Shown: positions 52,356-61,237 of the stretch, piece after piece
Layout: each line of letters starts with the position of its first letter
How positions within the stretch are numbered: the first letter of the stretch is position 1
Origin: Streptomyces paradoxus
GTDB taxonomy: Bacteria; Actinomycetota; Actinomycetes; Streptomycetales; Streptomycetaceae
Length of the DNA: 64,000 nt
Reading direction: 5' to 3'
Assembly (NCBI RefSeq): GCF_014202475.1
Contig: NZ_JACHGV010000005.1
Span: forward strand, 186,001-250,000
Notes under the pieces: generated by a model
What the model was told of the DNA's origin: nothing
The model's input: only the letters and a program-made list of their open reading frames with translations
Database searches by the model: none
Translations under genes and position numbers: made by a program

Positions 52356-52369
52356 CGCAAACGCTTGCG
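52356..52369. promoter_or_regulatory. LacI-type operator
   Basis: CGCAA-ACGC-TTGCG, a LacI/GalR-family palindrome with the usual central CG, in the gap between the divergent GH32 and LacI genes. A related half site (CAAACGCG) lies at 52291-52298. It probably lets the regulator control both directions. Confidence 0.7.
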
Positions 52370-52468
52370 CAACCAGGTGAGCGGGTTTACGGTCTCGTCA
52401 CTCCCACTCCCGCCGACGTGCTCCGGACCCCCGCCACGCGGCGCGCACACCCGATCAAGGAGCGTCCC

Positions 52469-53488
52469 GTGACGGTCAGCATCACCGATGTCGCCGAGGC
52501 CACCGGCGTCTCGGCGTCCACCGTGTCCCGCGCCCTGCGCGGCCGTTCGGGAGTGTCGGAGGAGATGCGGGCCCGGATCGTCGCGGCCGCCGCCGAACTG
52601 GGCTACACCGCCTCGCGCTCGGCCTCCAGCCTGGCCAGCGGACGCACCTACACCATCGGCGTCGTCGTCCCGTACGTCGGCCGCTGGTTCTTCGGCACGG
52701 TGCTGGACGCGGCCGAGAAGGTCTTCAGCGCCGCCGGCTACGACGTCCTGCTGTACAACCTCGGCTCACCGGAGGCGCGCAAGCGTTTCTTCACCAAGCT
52801 GCCGATCCGCAAGCGGGTCGACGCCGTACTGTCCCTGCTGATCCCGGACCCGGACGAGGCCGCAGCCCTGTGCTCCCTCGGCGTGCCGCTGGCGACCACG
52901 GTCGGCGGCGCCCGGCCCGGCTTCACGGTCGTCGGCATCGACGACCGGGGCGGGGCGGAGAGCGCCGTGCGGCATCTGGTGAACCTGGGCCACCGGCGGA
53001 TCGGCATGATCTCCGGCGCCAGCGAGCCGCTGCACTGGACCACGCCCCTGGACCGCCGGCAGGGCTACCTGGACGTGCTGGCCGACGCCGGGATCGAGCC
53101 CGACCCCGCCCTGGAGGCGGACGGCGGTTACACGGTCGAGGGCGGTGAGCGGGCCATGACCGAGCTGCTGGCGCTGCGCCACCCGCCGACCGCCGTGTTC
53201 GCCCAGTCCGACGAGATGGCGATGGGCGCGCTGCGCGCCCTGCGCCGGCACCGGCTGCGGGTTCCGGAGGACGTGTCCGTGGTCGGCTTCGACGATCACG
53301 AGCTGTCCGAGGTGGTCGGGCTGACCACCGTGGCCCAGCCGGTCGCGGCCCAGGGCCGGGAGGCGGCCCGGCTGCTGCTGACGCGGCTGGACGAACCGGA
53401 CGCCGGGTCGCCGCAGCCCGTCGAGATGCCCATCCGCTTCATCCTCCGCGAGACCACCGCGCCGCCGCACACCGGCCGGCAGCGGTAG
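52469..53488 (+). CDS. LacI family transcriptional regulator
   Basis: Repressor of 339 residues: N-terminal helix-turn-helix (SITDVAEATGVSASTVSRALRGRSGVSEEMRARI), hinge region with SASSLASGRT and a periplasmic-binding-protein-like effector domain (TIGVVVPYVGRWFFG, DVSVVGFDDHELSEVVGLTTV). It reads from GTG with AGGAG seven bases upstream. It is first in the sugar import operon and faces the GH32 gene, so the effector is probably the imported sugar or its product. Confidence 0.85.
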   Translation: MTVSITDVAEATGVSASTVSRALRGRSGVSEEMRARIVAAAAELGYTASRSASSLASGRTYTIGVVVPYVGRWFFGTVLDAAEKVFSAAGYDVLLYNLGSPEARKRFFTKLPIRKRVDAVLSLLIPDPDEAAALCSLGVPLATTVGGARPGFTVVGIDDRGGAESAVRHLVNLGHRRIGMISGASEPLHWTTPLDRRQGYLDVLADAGIEPDPALEADGGYTVEGGERAMTELLALRHPPTAVFAQSDEMAMGALRALRRHRLRVPEDVSVVGFDDHELSEVVGLTTVAQPVAAQGREAARLLLTRLDEPDAGSPQPVEMPIRFILRETTAPPHTGRQR

Positions 53489-53578
53489 CTCCCCACCTGT
53501 TCCCTCCTTCCCCCCGCCCTTCCGCACGCCCTTTCCCACGCCCTCGCACCCACCGCACACCCGCTCGGAGGCACCATC
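53489..53578 (+). other. C-rich, G-poor leader of the binding-protein gene
   Basis: About 80 bases made mostly of C with few G residues, then GGAGG and the ATG. Such unstructured C-rich RNA resembles Rho-binding leaders, so it could tune expression between regulator and transporter. Inference only. Confidence 0.3.
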
Positions 53579-54922
53579 ATGATCACCGGCCACGGAAAAC
53601 ACCGCCGTACGGGCCTGACGGCCCTCGCCCTGCTGCCGCTGGCCGCGCTGGCCGCCTGCGGCGGCGGGAGCGGCGGCAGCGACACCTCCGCCGAGGAGGG
53701 CAGCGGCAAGGGCACCATCAGCGTCTGGGCCCACCAGGGCCAGGCGAGCGAGGCGACCGCGCTGCAGAACGCGGTGAAGTCCTTCAACTCCTCGCAGAGC
53801 GCCGTCAAGGCCGAGCTGAAGCTCATACCGGAGAAGGACTACACGAAGACCATCACCGCCACGGACGCCTCCGAACTGCCGGACGTGCTGGAGTTCGACG
53901 GCCCGACGATGGCGAACTTCGTCTACAACAGCAAGCTCGCCCCGGTCGACGGCCACGTCTCCGCCAAGACCCTCGGCAACGCCACCGACGCGATCAAGGC
54001 GCAGGGCGAGATCGACGGCAAGCACTACGGCCTCGGCATGTTCGACGCCGGGCTCGGCATGTACGCCAACAAGAAGCTGCTGGACGCGGCCGGCGTGAAG
54101 TACCCGACGAGCGTGGACGACGCCTGGACGGCCGAGGAGTTCGGCAAGGCCCTCAAGGCGCTGAAGGGCAAGGACTCCGACGGCAAGGTCCTCGACATAT
54201 CGGAGCAGTACGGCCTGGCCTCCGAGTGGGGCACCTTCGGCTTCTCCCCGATCGTCTGGTCGGCCGGCGGCGGCCTGCTGAAGGACGGCAAGGCCGAGGG
54301 CGCCCTGGACAGCCCCAAGACCGTCTCCGCGATGAAGACCTTCCAGTCCTGGAAGACCTACGTCGACCCCAACACCGACGGCAACGCCTTCGCCCAGGGC
54401 AAGGTCGCGCTGAGCTGGGTCGGCCACTGGAACTACCCCGCCTACAGCAAGGCCCTCGGTGACGACCTCGTCGTCCTGCCGCTGCCCGACTTCGGCAACG
54501 GTCCCAAGACCGGCCAGGGTTCGTGGGCGTGGGGCATCGGCGCCGACAGCAAGAACGGCAAGGCCGCCGGCACCTTCCTCGACTACTTGCTGAACGACAC
54601 CAACGTCGGCGCGATGACGAAGGCCAACGGCGCGGTGCCCGCCACCAAGACCGCGCTGGCCAAGAGCGAGCTGTACAAGAAGGGCGGCCCGCTCCAGCTC
54701 TTCGCCGACCAGCTGGCCAAGCCGTGTGGCGACAGCGACATCACCTCCTCCTGCGTCGCCGTCACCCGCCCGGTGACCGCCGGATACCCCACCGTCACCG
54801 CCAAGTTCAGCACGGCCCTCAACTCGATCTACGGCGGCGCCGACCCCGGGGAAGCCCTGCGGAAGGCCGCCCGCGCCATCGACCGGGACTTCACCGACAA
54901 CGCCGGCTACGAGATCCCGTAA
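53579..54922 (+). CDS. ABC transporter sugar-binding lipoprotein
   Basis: Exported family 1 solute-binding protein of 447 residues. The lipobox LAALAAC puts lipid on Cys27, holding it on the outer membrane face. The mature part follows the MalE-like pattern: TISVWAHQGQASEATALQNAVKSFN, DVLEFDGPTMANFV, YGLGMFDAGLGMYANKKLLDAAG and GSWAWGIGADSKNGKAAGTFLDYLL. It delivers an oligosaccharide to the two permeases that follow. GGAGG precedes the ATG. The GH32 neighbour suggests a fructo-oligosaccharide or sucrose-type ligand. Confidence 0.85.
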   Translation: MITGHGKHRRTGLTALALLPLAALAACGGGSGGSDTSAEEGSGKGTISVWAHQGQASEATALQNAVKSFNSSQSAVKAELKLIPEKDYTKTITATDASELPDVLEFDGPTMANFVYNSKLAPVDGHVSAKTLGNATDAIKAQGEIDGKHYGLGMFDAGLGMYANKKLLDAAGVKYPTSVDDAWTAEEFGKALKALKGKDSDGKVLDISEQYGLASEWGTFGFSPIVWSAGGGLLKDGKAEGALDSPKTVSAMKTFQSWKTYVDPNTDGNAFAQGKVALSWVGHWNYPAYSKALGDDLVVLPLPDFGNGPKTGQGSWAWGIGADSKNGKAAGTFLDYLLNDTNVGAMTKANGAVPATKTALAKSELYKKGGPLQLFADQLAKPCGDSDITSSCVAVTRPVTAGYPTVTAKFSTALNSIYGGADPGEALRKAARAIDRDFTDNAGYEIP

Positions 54923-55016
54923 CCCGCAGGACGCATCGGCCCGGGCGGCCGCCGTCGACGTGGCGACACAGCCACCCGACCGACCGCGACCGCCCCGCCG
55001 GGAAGAGGACCCTCCC

Positions 55017-56009
55017 GTGAAAACCGTGGAACCCGCGCACACCGCGGCCCCAGGCCGGGCGCAGGCCGTCCCGTCCGCACCCCCCGCGAAGCCCCCGCGT
55101 CACGCGCGCGGCAACCGTGACCGGCTGCACGGGCTGCTGATGTCCGCCCCGGCCGTCGGCGGGCTGATCGCCTTCGTCGGCATCCCCTTCGGCTACGCGG
55201 TGGTGCTCTCCTTCTACAACGTCCGCCTCGGCTCGCCGCTGGAGCCCGCCTTCTTCGGCGTGGAGCACTACCGGCGGCTGTTCACCGACCCTGATCTGTC
55301 CGGCCCGTTCCTGCGGGCGCTGCTGAACAACCTGACCTTCGCCGCGGTCGTCGTACCGCTCCAGACGGGTCTGGCGCTGGCGCTGGCGATCCTGCTCAAC
55401 CGCAAGCTGAAGGCCATCGGCCTGTTCCGCTCCTTCTTCTTCATGCCGGTGGTCTTCCCGATGGCGCTGGTCGCCGTGATCTGGCGGCTGATCCTCGCCC
55501 GCAGCGAGCAGGGCATGCTCAACTCCGCGCTGGACGTGGTGACGTTCGGCAACTGGGGTGCCTTCGACTGGCTCGGCGACGGCCTCACCGCGATGGCCTC
55601 GGTCATCGTGCTGTCGGTGTGGCAGGGCGTCGGCTTCCAGATGGTCATCCTGTTGGCCGGCCTGCAGCAGATCCCGGGCGAGCTCTATGAGGCCTCCGAG
55701 CTGGACCGGGCCTCGCGCTGGCAGCAGTTCCGGCACGTCACCCTGCCCGGCATCCGCGGCACCCTCGTGTTCGTCGCGATGCTGACCTCGGTGCTGTCCT
55801 TCCGGGTCTTCGACCAGGTGTACATCCTCATCCGCGGCGGCGGCCTGGACGAGGACGCCACCCGCACGGTGATGTACCAGGCCGTCACCACGGCCTTCGA
55901 CGAGAACGACATCGGCCAGGCCTCGGCCGTCACGGTGGTGTTCTTCCTGATCGTCGTCGCCCTGACCATCGTCCAGCGCCGCGTCGTCCGGCCCGACAAC
56001 GAGGACTGA
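55017..56009 (+). CDS. ABC sugar transporter permease (MalF type)
   Basis: Inner-membrane permease of 330 residues with six to seven helices. The EAA loop that contacts the ATPase is ELYEASELDRASRWQQFRHVTLPGI. The polar N-tail and start fit a GTG with AGAGGA upstream; a longer frame lacks a ribosome site. It pairs with the next gene as the MalF/MalG-like channel. The gap to the binding-protein gene is 94 bases. Confidence 0.85.
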   Translation: MKTVEPAHTAAPGRAQAVPSAPPAKPPRHARGNRDRLHGLLMSAPAVGGLIAFVGIPFGYAVVLSFYNVRLGSPLEPAFFGVEHYRRLFTDPDLSGPFLRALLNNLTFAAVVVPLQTGLALALAILLNRKLKAIGLFRSFFFMPVVFPMALVAVIWRLILARSEQGMLNSALDVVTFGNWGAFDWLGDGLTAMASVIVLSVWQGVGFQMVILLAGLQQIPGELYEASELDRASRWQQFRHVTLPGIRGTLVFVAMLTSVLSFRVFDQVYILIRGGGLDEDATRTVMYQAVTTAFDENDIGQASAVTVVFFLIVVALTIVQRRVVRPDNED

Positions 56010-56016
56010 CCGACCC

Positions 56017-56859
56017 ATGGCCCTGACCCGTACGCCCGTGCGCCGCGTTCTCGACTACACCGTCCTGAGCGTCCTGGCGTTCGTCTTCGCCCTCCCCGCG
56101 CTCTACCTCTTCCTCGGCAGCCTCAAGCCGTCGGACGAGGTCCTGAACGGCCTTTCCGGCTTCCTGCCCACCCACCTCTCCTTCGACAACTACGCAGCCG
56201 TCCTCGACAGCCTGAACTCCGACAGCACCGGCTACTTCTGGCAGTTCATGGGCGTGTCGGTACTGCTGTCGTTCGTGGTGGTGACGGGCGGGCTGATCGT
56301 CAACTCGATGGCGGCCTACGGGCTGACGCGGCTGAAGTGGCGGGGGCAGAACGCCGTGTTCACCCTCGTCCTGCTGCTGATGCTGATCCCGTTCGAGTCG
56401 GTGGCGGTGCCGCTGTTCTACATGTTCAACGGCCAGCGCAACACCCTGTTCATCCAGGCGCTGCCGTTCGTCGCCAACGCCTTCGCGATCTACCAGTTCC
56501 ACACGTTCTTCAAGAAGATCCCGACCAGTATCGAGGAGGCGGCCCGGCTGGACGGCGCGGGGCCCTGGCGCACCTTCTTCGCGATCATCGTGCCGATGTC
56601 CAGGCCGGTGTTCGCCTCGGTCGCGATCCTCACCTTCCTCATCCAGTGGGGCTCCTTCCTGTGGCCGGTGCTGATGGTGTCCGACCCGTCCGTGCGCCCC
56701 CTGCCGCTGGAGATGAGCGTCTTCCAGGGCCAGCAGCCCCCGGACTGGGGCCAGATCCTCGCCTTCGGCGTGCTGCTGGTGCTCCCCGTGCTGATCGTCT
56801 TCGCGTTCTTCCAGCGGTGGTTCGTCGAGGGCGTGGCCAGCTCCGCCGTCAAGGGCTGA
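56017..56859 (+). CDS. ABC sugar transporter permease (MalG type)
   Basis: Permease of 280 residues with six helices; EAA loop SIEEAARLDGAGPWRTFFAIIVPM. It starts 7 bases after the previous stop, so the pair is translated together. No ATPase gene follows; in Streptomyces many such importers use the shared ATPase MsiK, which is encoded elsewhere. Confidence 0.85.
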   Translation: MALTRTPVRRVLDYTVLSVLAFVFALPALYLFLGSLKPSDEVLNGLSGFLPTHLSFDNYAAVLDSLNSDSTGYFWQFMGVSVLLSFVVVTGGLIVNSMAAYGLTRLKWRGQNAVFTLVLLLMLIPFESVAVPLFYMFNGQRNTLFIQALPFVANAFAIYQFHTFFKKIPTSIEEAARLDGAGPWRTFFAIIVPMSRPVFASVAILTFLIQWGSFLWPVLMVSDPSVRPLPLEMSVFQGQQPPDWGQILAFGVLLVLPVLIVFAFFQRWFVEGVASSAVKG

Positions 56860-56886
56860 GCCGCCGGGGGCGCCCCGGTCCGTCAC

Positions 56887-56908
56887 TGTCAGTGGCCGGG
56901 TGCATGCT
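56887..56908 (+). promoter_or_regulatory. PafBC/RecA-NDp-like leaderless promoter
   Basis: TGTCAGTG, eight bases, then CATGCT, six bases before the ATG at 56915. The pattern follows the RecA-independent damage promoter consensus TTGTCRGTG-N8-TANNNT, with the first base of the -10 changed to C. There is no ribosome site, so the mRNA is leaderless. Confidence 0.6.
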
Positions 56909-56914
56909 GGACGC

Positions 56915-59818
56915 ATGACGGATGTCGGGGATCTGGCCGCCCTGGAGGCGGAGCTGCGCCGGGGCGTCCGGGGTGACGTGGGGTTCGACGTCACGTCCCG
57001 GGCACTGCTCACCATGGACGCCTCCAACTACCGGCGGGTGCCGCTGGGCGTGGTCGCTCCGCGTGACGCCGACGACGTGGCGGCCGTCCTGGAGGTGTGC
57101 CGGGAGCGGGGGGTCCCGGTCGTCGCGAGAGGCGGCGGCACGTCGATCGCCGGACAGGCGACGGGCACGGGCGTGGTGCTGGACTTCACCCGGCACATGA
57201 ACCGGCTCGTGTCGCTCGACGCGGAGAGCCGCACCGCCGTCGTGCAACCGGGTCTGGTGCTCGACCGGCTCCAGGAGGCCGCCGCCCCGCACGGTCTGCG
57301 GTTCGGGCCCGATCCGTCCACGCACAGCCGCTGCACGCTCGGCGGCATGATCGGCAACAACTCGTGCGGCTCGCACTCGGTGGCATGGGGGACGACCGCG
57401 GACAGTGTGCGCGAGCTGGACGTCGTCACCGCCCGGGGCGAGCGGCTGCGGCTCGGCCGGGACTGGGCCGGGGCGCCGGACGGACTGCGGGCGCTGCTGG
57501 AGGGCGAGCTGTCCCGGCTGCGCACCGGCTTCCCCGACCTGCCCCGCCGCATCTCCGGCTACGCCCTGGACGCCCTGCTGCCCGAGCGGGGCGCTGACGT
57601 GGCCCGCTCCTTCTGCGGCTCGGAGGGCACGCTCGGCGTGCTGACGGAGGCGGTCGTCCGCCTGGTCGAGGCGCCCCGCGCGCGTGCGCTGGCCGTGCTG
57701 GGCTACGCCGACGAGAGCGCGGCGGCGGAGGCCGCGGCCGGGCTGCTGCCGCTCCGGCCGCTGACGGTGGAGGGCATGGCAGCCGACCTGGTGCCCTCCC
57801 CGGAGGCGCTGCCGCGGGGCGGGGCCTGGCTGTTCGTGGAGACCGGCGGGGAGTCGGCGGGGGAGGCACGCGCGCGTGCGGAGGCGATCGTGCGGGCCGC
57901 CGACGTCCTGGACGCGCGCGTGGTCACGGACCCCGCGGGGCAGCGCGCGCTGTGGCGGATCCGGGAGGACGCGAGCGGTACGGCGACCCGCATGCCGGAC
58001 GGGACCGAGGCGTGGCCGGGCTGGGAGGACTGCGCGGTGCCGCCCGCCCGGCTGGGGGCGTACCTGCGGGACTTCCGTGCGCTGATGGCGGCGCACGGGC
58101 TGCGCGGCACGCCGTACGGGCACTTCGGGGACGGCTGCATCCACGTCCGCATCGACTTCGATCTGCTCACGGAGGCCGGGGTCGCCCGCTTCCGCAGCTT
58201 CTCGGAGGAGCTCGCGGAGCTGGTGGTGGCGCACGGCGGATCGCTGTCCGGGGAGCACGGCGACGGGCAGGCGCGGGCGGAGCTGCTGCCGCGGATGTAC
58301 GGACCGGAGACGGTCGGCCTCTTCGAACGGGTCAAGGGGGTGTGGGACCCGGACGACCTGCTCAACCCCGGGATGCTCGTCCGCCCCGCGCCGCTCGACA
58401 GCGGCCTGCGCTTCTCCGTCCTGCCCCGCGAACCGGTCGGCGTGGCCTTCGGCTACCCCGCCGACGGCGGCGACTTCCCGGCGGCGGTGCGGCGCTGCGT
58501 GGGCGTCGCCAAGTGCCGTACGGCATCGGTGTCCGGCCCGGGCGTCATGTGCCCGTCCTTCCGGGCGACGGGCGAGGAGGAGCACTCCACACGCGGGCGG
58601 GCCCGGCTGCTGCACGAGATGCTCGCCGGTGAGGTGGTCACGGACGGCTGGCGCTCCACCGAGGTCCGGGACGCGCTGGACCTGTGCCTGTCCTGCAAGG
58701 GCTGCCGGTCGGACTGCCCGGTCGGGGTCGACATGGCCACGTACAAGGCGGAGTTCCTGCACCACCACTACGCCGGGCGGCGCCGGCCGGCCGCGCACCA
58801 CTCGATGGGCCGGCTGCCGGTATGGCTCCGGGCGGTGGCCCGCACGCGCACGGCGTGGCTGGTCAACGCCCTGTGCGCGGTACGGCCTCTGGCGTGGGCG
58901 GCGAAGCGGCTGGGCGGCATCGCGCCCGAGCGGGAGATCCCGCGGGTGGCCCGGCGGACGTTCAGCCGGTGGTGGGAGCGGCGGCGGGCGCACCGCCCGG
59001 CCACGCGGGGCGACGTGGTCGTCCTGTGGCCCGACACCTTCACCGAGCACCTCTCCCCGGCGGTGGGGCAGGCCGCCGTACGGGTCCTGGAGGCGGCCGG
59101 GCTTCGGGTGGCGCTGCCGCCGACCGTGCACCTGGCGAAGCCGCCGGTCGGCGACGGCAGGACCGTCGCCCTCGATCCGTCGGCGCTGCTGCGGGGCCGG
59201 GGGCGGGTCTGCTGCGGGCTGACGTACGTGTCGACGGGCCAGCTGGACCGGGCCAGGGCCGTCATGCGCCGCACACTCGACCTGATGGAGCCGGTGCTGG
59301 AGACCGACGCCCCGGTCGTGGTCCTGGAGCCCAGCTGCGCCGCCGCCCTGCGCACGGACGTCCCCGAACTGCTGCACGACGACCCGCGCGCGGCCCGCCT
59401 CGCCGGGCGGGTGCTCACCTTCGCGGAGACACTGGAGCGGCACGCTCCCGGCTGGAGGCCGCCGCGCGTGGACCGCCCGGTGGCCGGGCAGACCCACTGC
59501 CACCAGCACGCCGTGCTCGGCGACGCCGCCGACCGCCGGCTGCGGGAGGCGGCCCGGCTCACCGGCGAACTGAGCGGCGGCTGCTGCGGCCTCGCGGGGA
59601 ACTTCGGCTTCGAGAAGGGCCACTGGGAGGTGTCCGCCGCCTGTGCGGAGGAACAGCTCCTGCCGTCCGTACGGGACGCCCCCGACGGCACGGTGGTCCT
59701 GGCGGACGGCTTCTCCTGCCGCACCCAGCTCCAGCAGCTGGCGGGCGTACGGGGCAGGCATCTGGCGGAGGTCCTGGCCGCGGCCCTGGACGAGGCCCCC
59801 GGACGCGACGGCTCATGA
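56915..59818 (+). CDS. Fused FAD-binding and Fe-S dehydrogenase (GlcD-GlcF type)
   Basis: Protein of 967 residues combining two subunits. Residues 1 to about 470 form an FAD-binding oxidase (VVARGGGTSIAGQATGTGVVLDF, GGMIGNNSCGSHSVAWG, C-terminal GHFGDGCIHVRIDF and GSLSGEHGDGQARAELL). The rest has a 4Fe-4S motif CLSCKGCRSDCPVG and CCG-type motifs (EPSCAAAL, THCHQH, GGCCGLAGNFGFEKG) of heterodisulfide-reductase-like domains. This is the layout of D-lactate or D-2-hydroxyacid dehydrogenases that pass electrons to the respiratory chain. Substrate unproven. The promoter is a damage-type leaderless one. Confidence 0.85.
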   Translation: MTDVGDLAALEAELRRGVRGDVGFDVTSRALLTMDASNYRRVPLGVVAPRDADDVAAVLEVCRERGVPVVARGGGTSIAGQATGTGVVLDFTRHMNRLVSLDAESRTAVVQPGLVLDRLQEAAAPHGLRFGPDPSTHSRCTLGGMIGNNSCGSHSVAWGTTADSVRELDVVTARGERLRLGRDWAGAPDGLRALLEGELSRLRTGFPDLPRRISGYALDALLPERGADVARSFCGSEGTLGVLTEAVVRLVEAPRARALAVLGYADESAAAEAAAGLLPLRPLTVEGMAADLVPSPEALPRGGAWLFVETGGESAGEARARAEAIVRAADVLDARVVTDPAGQRALWRIREDASGTATRMPDGTEAWPGWEDCAVPPARLGAYLRDFRALMAAHGLRGTPYGHFGDGCIHVRIDFDLLTEAGVARFRSFSEELAELVVAHGGSLSGEHGDGQARAELLPRMYGPETVGLFERVKGVWDPDDLLNPGMLVRPAPLDSGLRFSVLPREPVGVAFGYPADGGDFPAAVRRCVGVAKCRTASVSGPGVMCPSFRATGEEEHSTRGRARLLHEMLAGEVVTDGWRSTEVRDALDLCLSCKGCRSDCPVGVDMATYKAEFLHHHYAGRRRPAAHHSMGRLPVWLRAVARTRTAWLVNALCAVRPLAWAAKRLGGIAPEREIPRVARRTFSRWWERRRAHRPATRGDVVVLWPDTFTEHLSPAVGQAAVRVLEAAGLRVALPPTVHLAKPPVGDGRTVALDPSALLRGRGRVCCGLTYVSTGQLDRARAVMRRTLDLMEPVLETDAPVVVLEPSCAAALRTDVPELLHDDPRAARLAGRVLTFAETLERHAPGWRPPRVDRPVAGQTHCHQHAVLGDAADRRLREAARLTGELSGGCCGLAGNFGFEKGHWEVSAACAEEQLLPSVRDAPDGTVVLADGFSCRTQLQQLAGVRGRHLAEVLAAALDEAPGRDGS

Positions 59819-59939
59819 GGCGTTCGGGCCACGGCGGGGCGGACCCGAGTGTCTGAACCGGGGGAGGGCCGAAGCCGCTCCTAGGCTCGCGGAACCAGCC
59901 ATTGCCCACCCGAGGGCCACTGCTCGAAGGAGCCCGCGC

Positions 59940-61076
59940 ATGAGCGTCCGCGTCCAGCCGATCACCCGTGACGAGCACCTCGCGTTCGTCACCGCCCGCC
60001 CCTCCGCCAGCCACACCCAGGTGCCCTCCTGGGGTGCGGTGAAGCCCGACTGGCGGGCGGAGAGCCTCGGCTGGTTCGACGGCGGCGGACAGCTCGTCGG
60101 CGCGGGACTGGTGCTGCTGCGCCCCCTGCCCGGGCCGCGCCTGCCCGGGCTGCCGCGGTACCTCGCCTACCTCCCCGAGGGACCGCTCATCGACTGGTAC
60201 GAGCCCGGCCTCGAACGGCTGCTGGAGCCGATGCTCGCGCACCTGAGACGGCGGGGCGCCTTCGCGGTGCGGATGGGCCCGCCGGTCGTGGTGCGCCGCT
60301 GGAGCGCCGACGCGGTCAAGGCGGCGATCGCGGACCCGGCCGCCCGGCGGCTGCGCGACGTGCGGGCGACGTCGTACGAACCGCGGGCCGGCCGGGTCGC
60401 GGACAGCCTGCGCCGGATGGGCTGGCGGCAGTCCGAGGCGTCCGGCGAGGACGGCTTCGCCGCCGGGCAGCCCCGCTACGTCTTCCAGGTGCCGTTCGCC
60501 GGCCGGTCGCTGGACGACATCCACAACGGCCTGAACCAGCAGTGGCGGCGCAACATCAAGAAGGCGGAGAAGGCCGGGGTGAAGGTCGTGCGCGGCGACC
60601 TGGAGGACCTGCCGGCCTTCCACGAGCTGTACTGCGAGACCGCCGAGCGGGACCGCTTCATCCCGCGCCCGCTGCCGTACTTCCAGCGCATGTGGAGCGC
60701 GCTCACCGCCGAACACCCGGACCGGATGCGGCTCTACCTCGCCTACCACGACGGCGAGGTGCTCGCCGCGGCCACCATGCTGACCGTCGGCGACCACGTC
60801 TGGTACTCCTACGGCGCCTCCACCGACCGCCGCCGCGAGGTCCAGCCGAGCAGCGCCGTCCAGTGGCGCATGATGACCGACGCGCACGAACTCGGCGCCG
60901 CCGTCTACGACCTGCGCGGCATCACCGACACCCTGGAGGAGTCCAGCCATCTGCTGGGTCTGCTGCGCTTCAAGGTGGGCACCGGCGGCGAGGCCGTGGA
61001 GTACCTCGGCGAATGGGACTACCCGCTCAACCGGCTGCTGTACAAGGCGCTGAACCTGTACCTCGCCCGCCGCTGA
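59940..61076 (+). CDS. FemAB-family peptidoglycan bridge aminoacyltransferase
   Basis: Protein of 378 residues with tandem GNAT folds. Family blocks: SHTQVPSWGAVK, LPRYLAYLPEGPLIDW, LNQQWRRNIKKAEKAGVKV, RPLPYFQRMW, SYGASTDRRREVQPSSAVQWRMMTDAHELGAAVYDLRGI and LLRFKVGTGGEAVEYLGEWDYPLN. Fem enzymes use aminoacyl-tRNA to add the Gly of the LL-Dap-Gly bridge to lipid II; the Streptomyces enzyme for this is FemX. Whether this is that enzyme or a paralogue cannot be told. AAGGAG lies seven bases before the ATG at 59940. Confidence 0.8.
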   Translation: MSVRVQPITRDEHLAFVTARPSASHTQVPSWGAVKPDWRAESLGWFDGGGQLVGAGLVLLRPLPGPRLPGLPRYLAYLPEGPLIDWYEPGLERLLEPMLAHLRRRGAFAVRMGPPVVVRRWSADAVKAAIADPAARRLRDVRATSYEPRAGRVADSLRRMGWRQSEASGEDGFAAGQPRYVFQVPFAGRSLDDIHNGLNQQWRRNIKKAEKAGVKVVRGDLEDLPAFHELYCETAERDRFIPRPLPYFQRMWSALTAEHPDRMRLYLAYHDGEVLAAATMLTVGDHVWYSYGASTDRRREVQPSSAVQWRMMTDAHELGAAVYDLRGITDTLEESSHLLGLLRFKVGTGGEAVEYLGEWDYPLNRLLYKALNLYLARR

Positions 61077-61237
61077 CGTCTCACAGCCCGAGACAGCGGC
61101 AAAAGGGGTTCACGCACCTGACGGAGTCCATTACCCTGGACTGTGCAGTGCATCGGGATGTACGTAGAGTGTGCCCCGGTGTACGCACCGCACACCCGTC
61201 GCGCCCCTGACACCGATCCCGAGCACAGGACCCGCCC

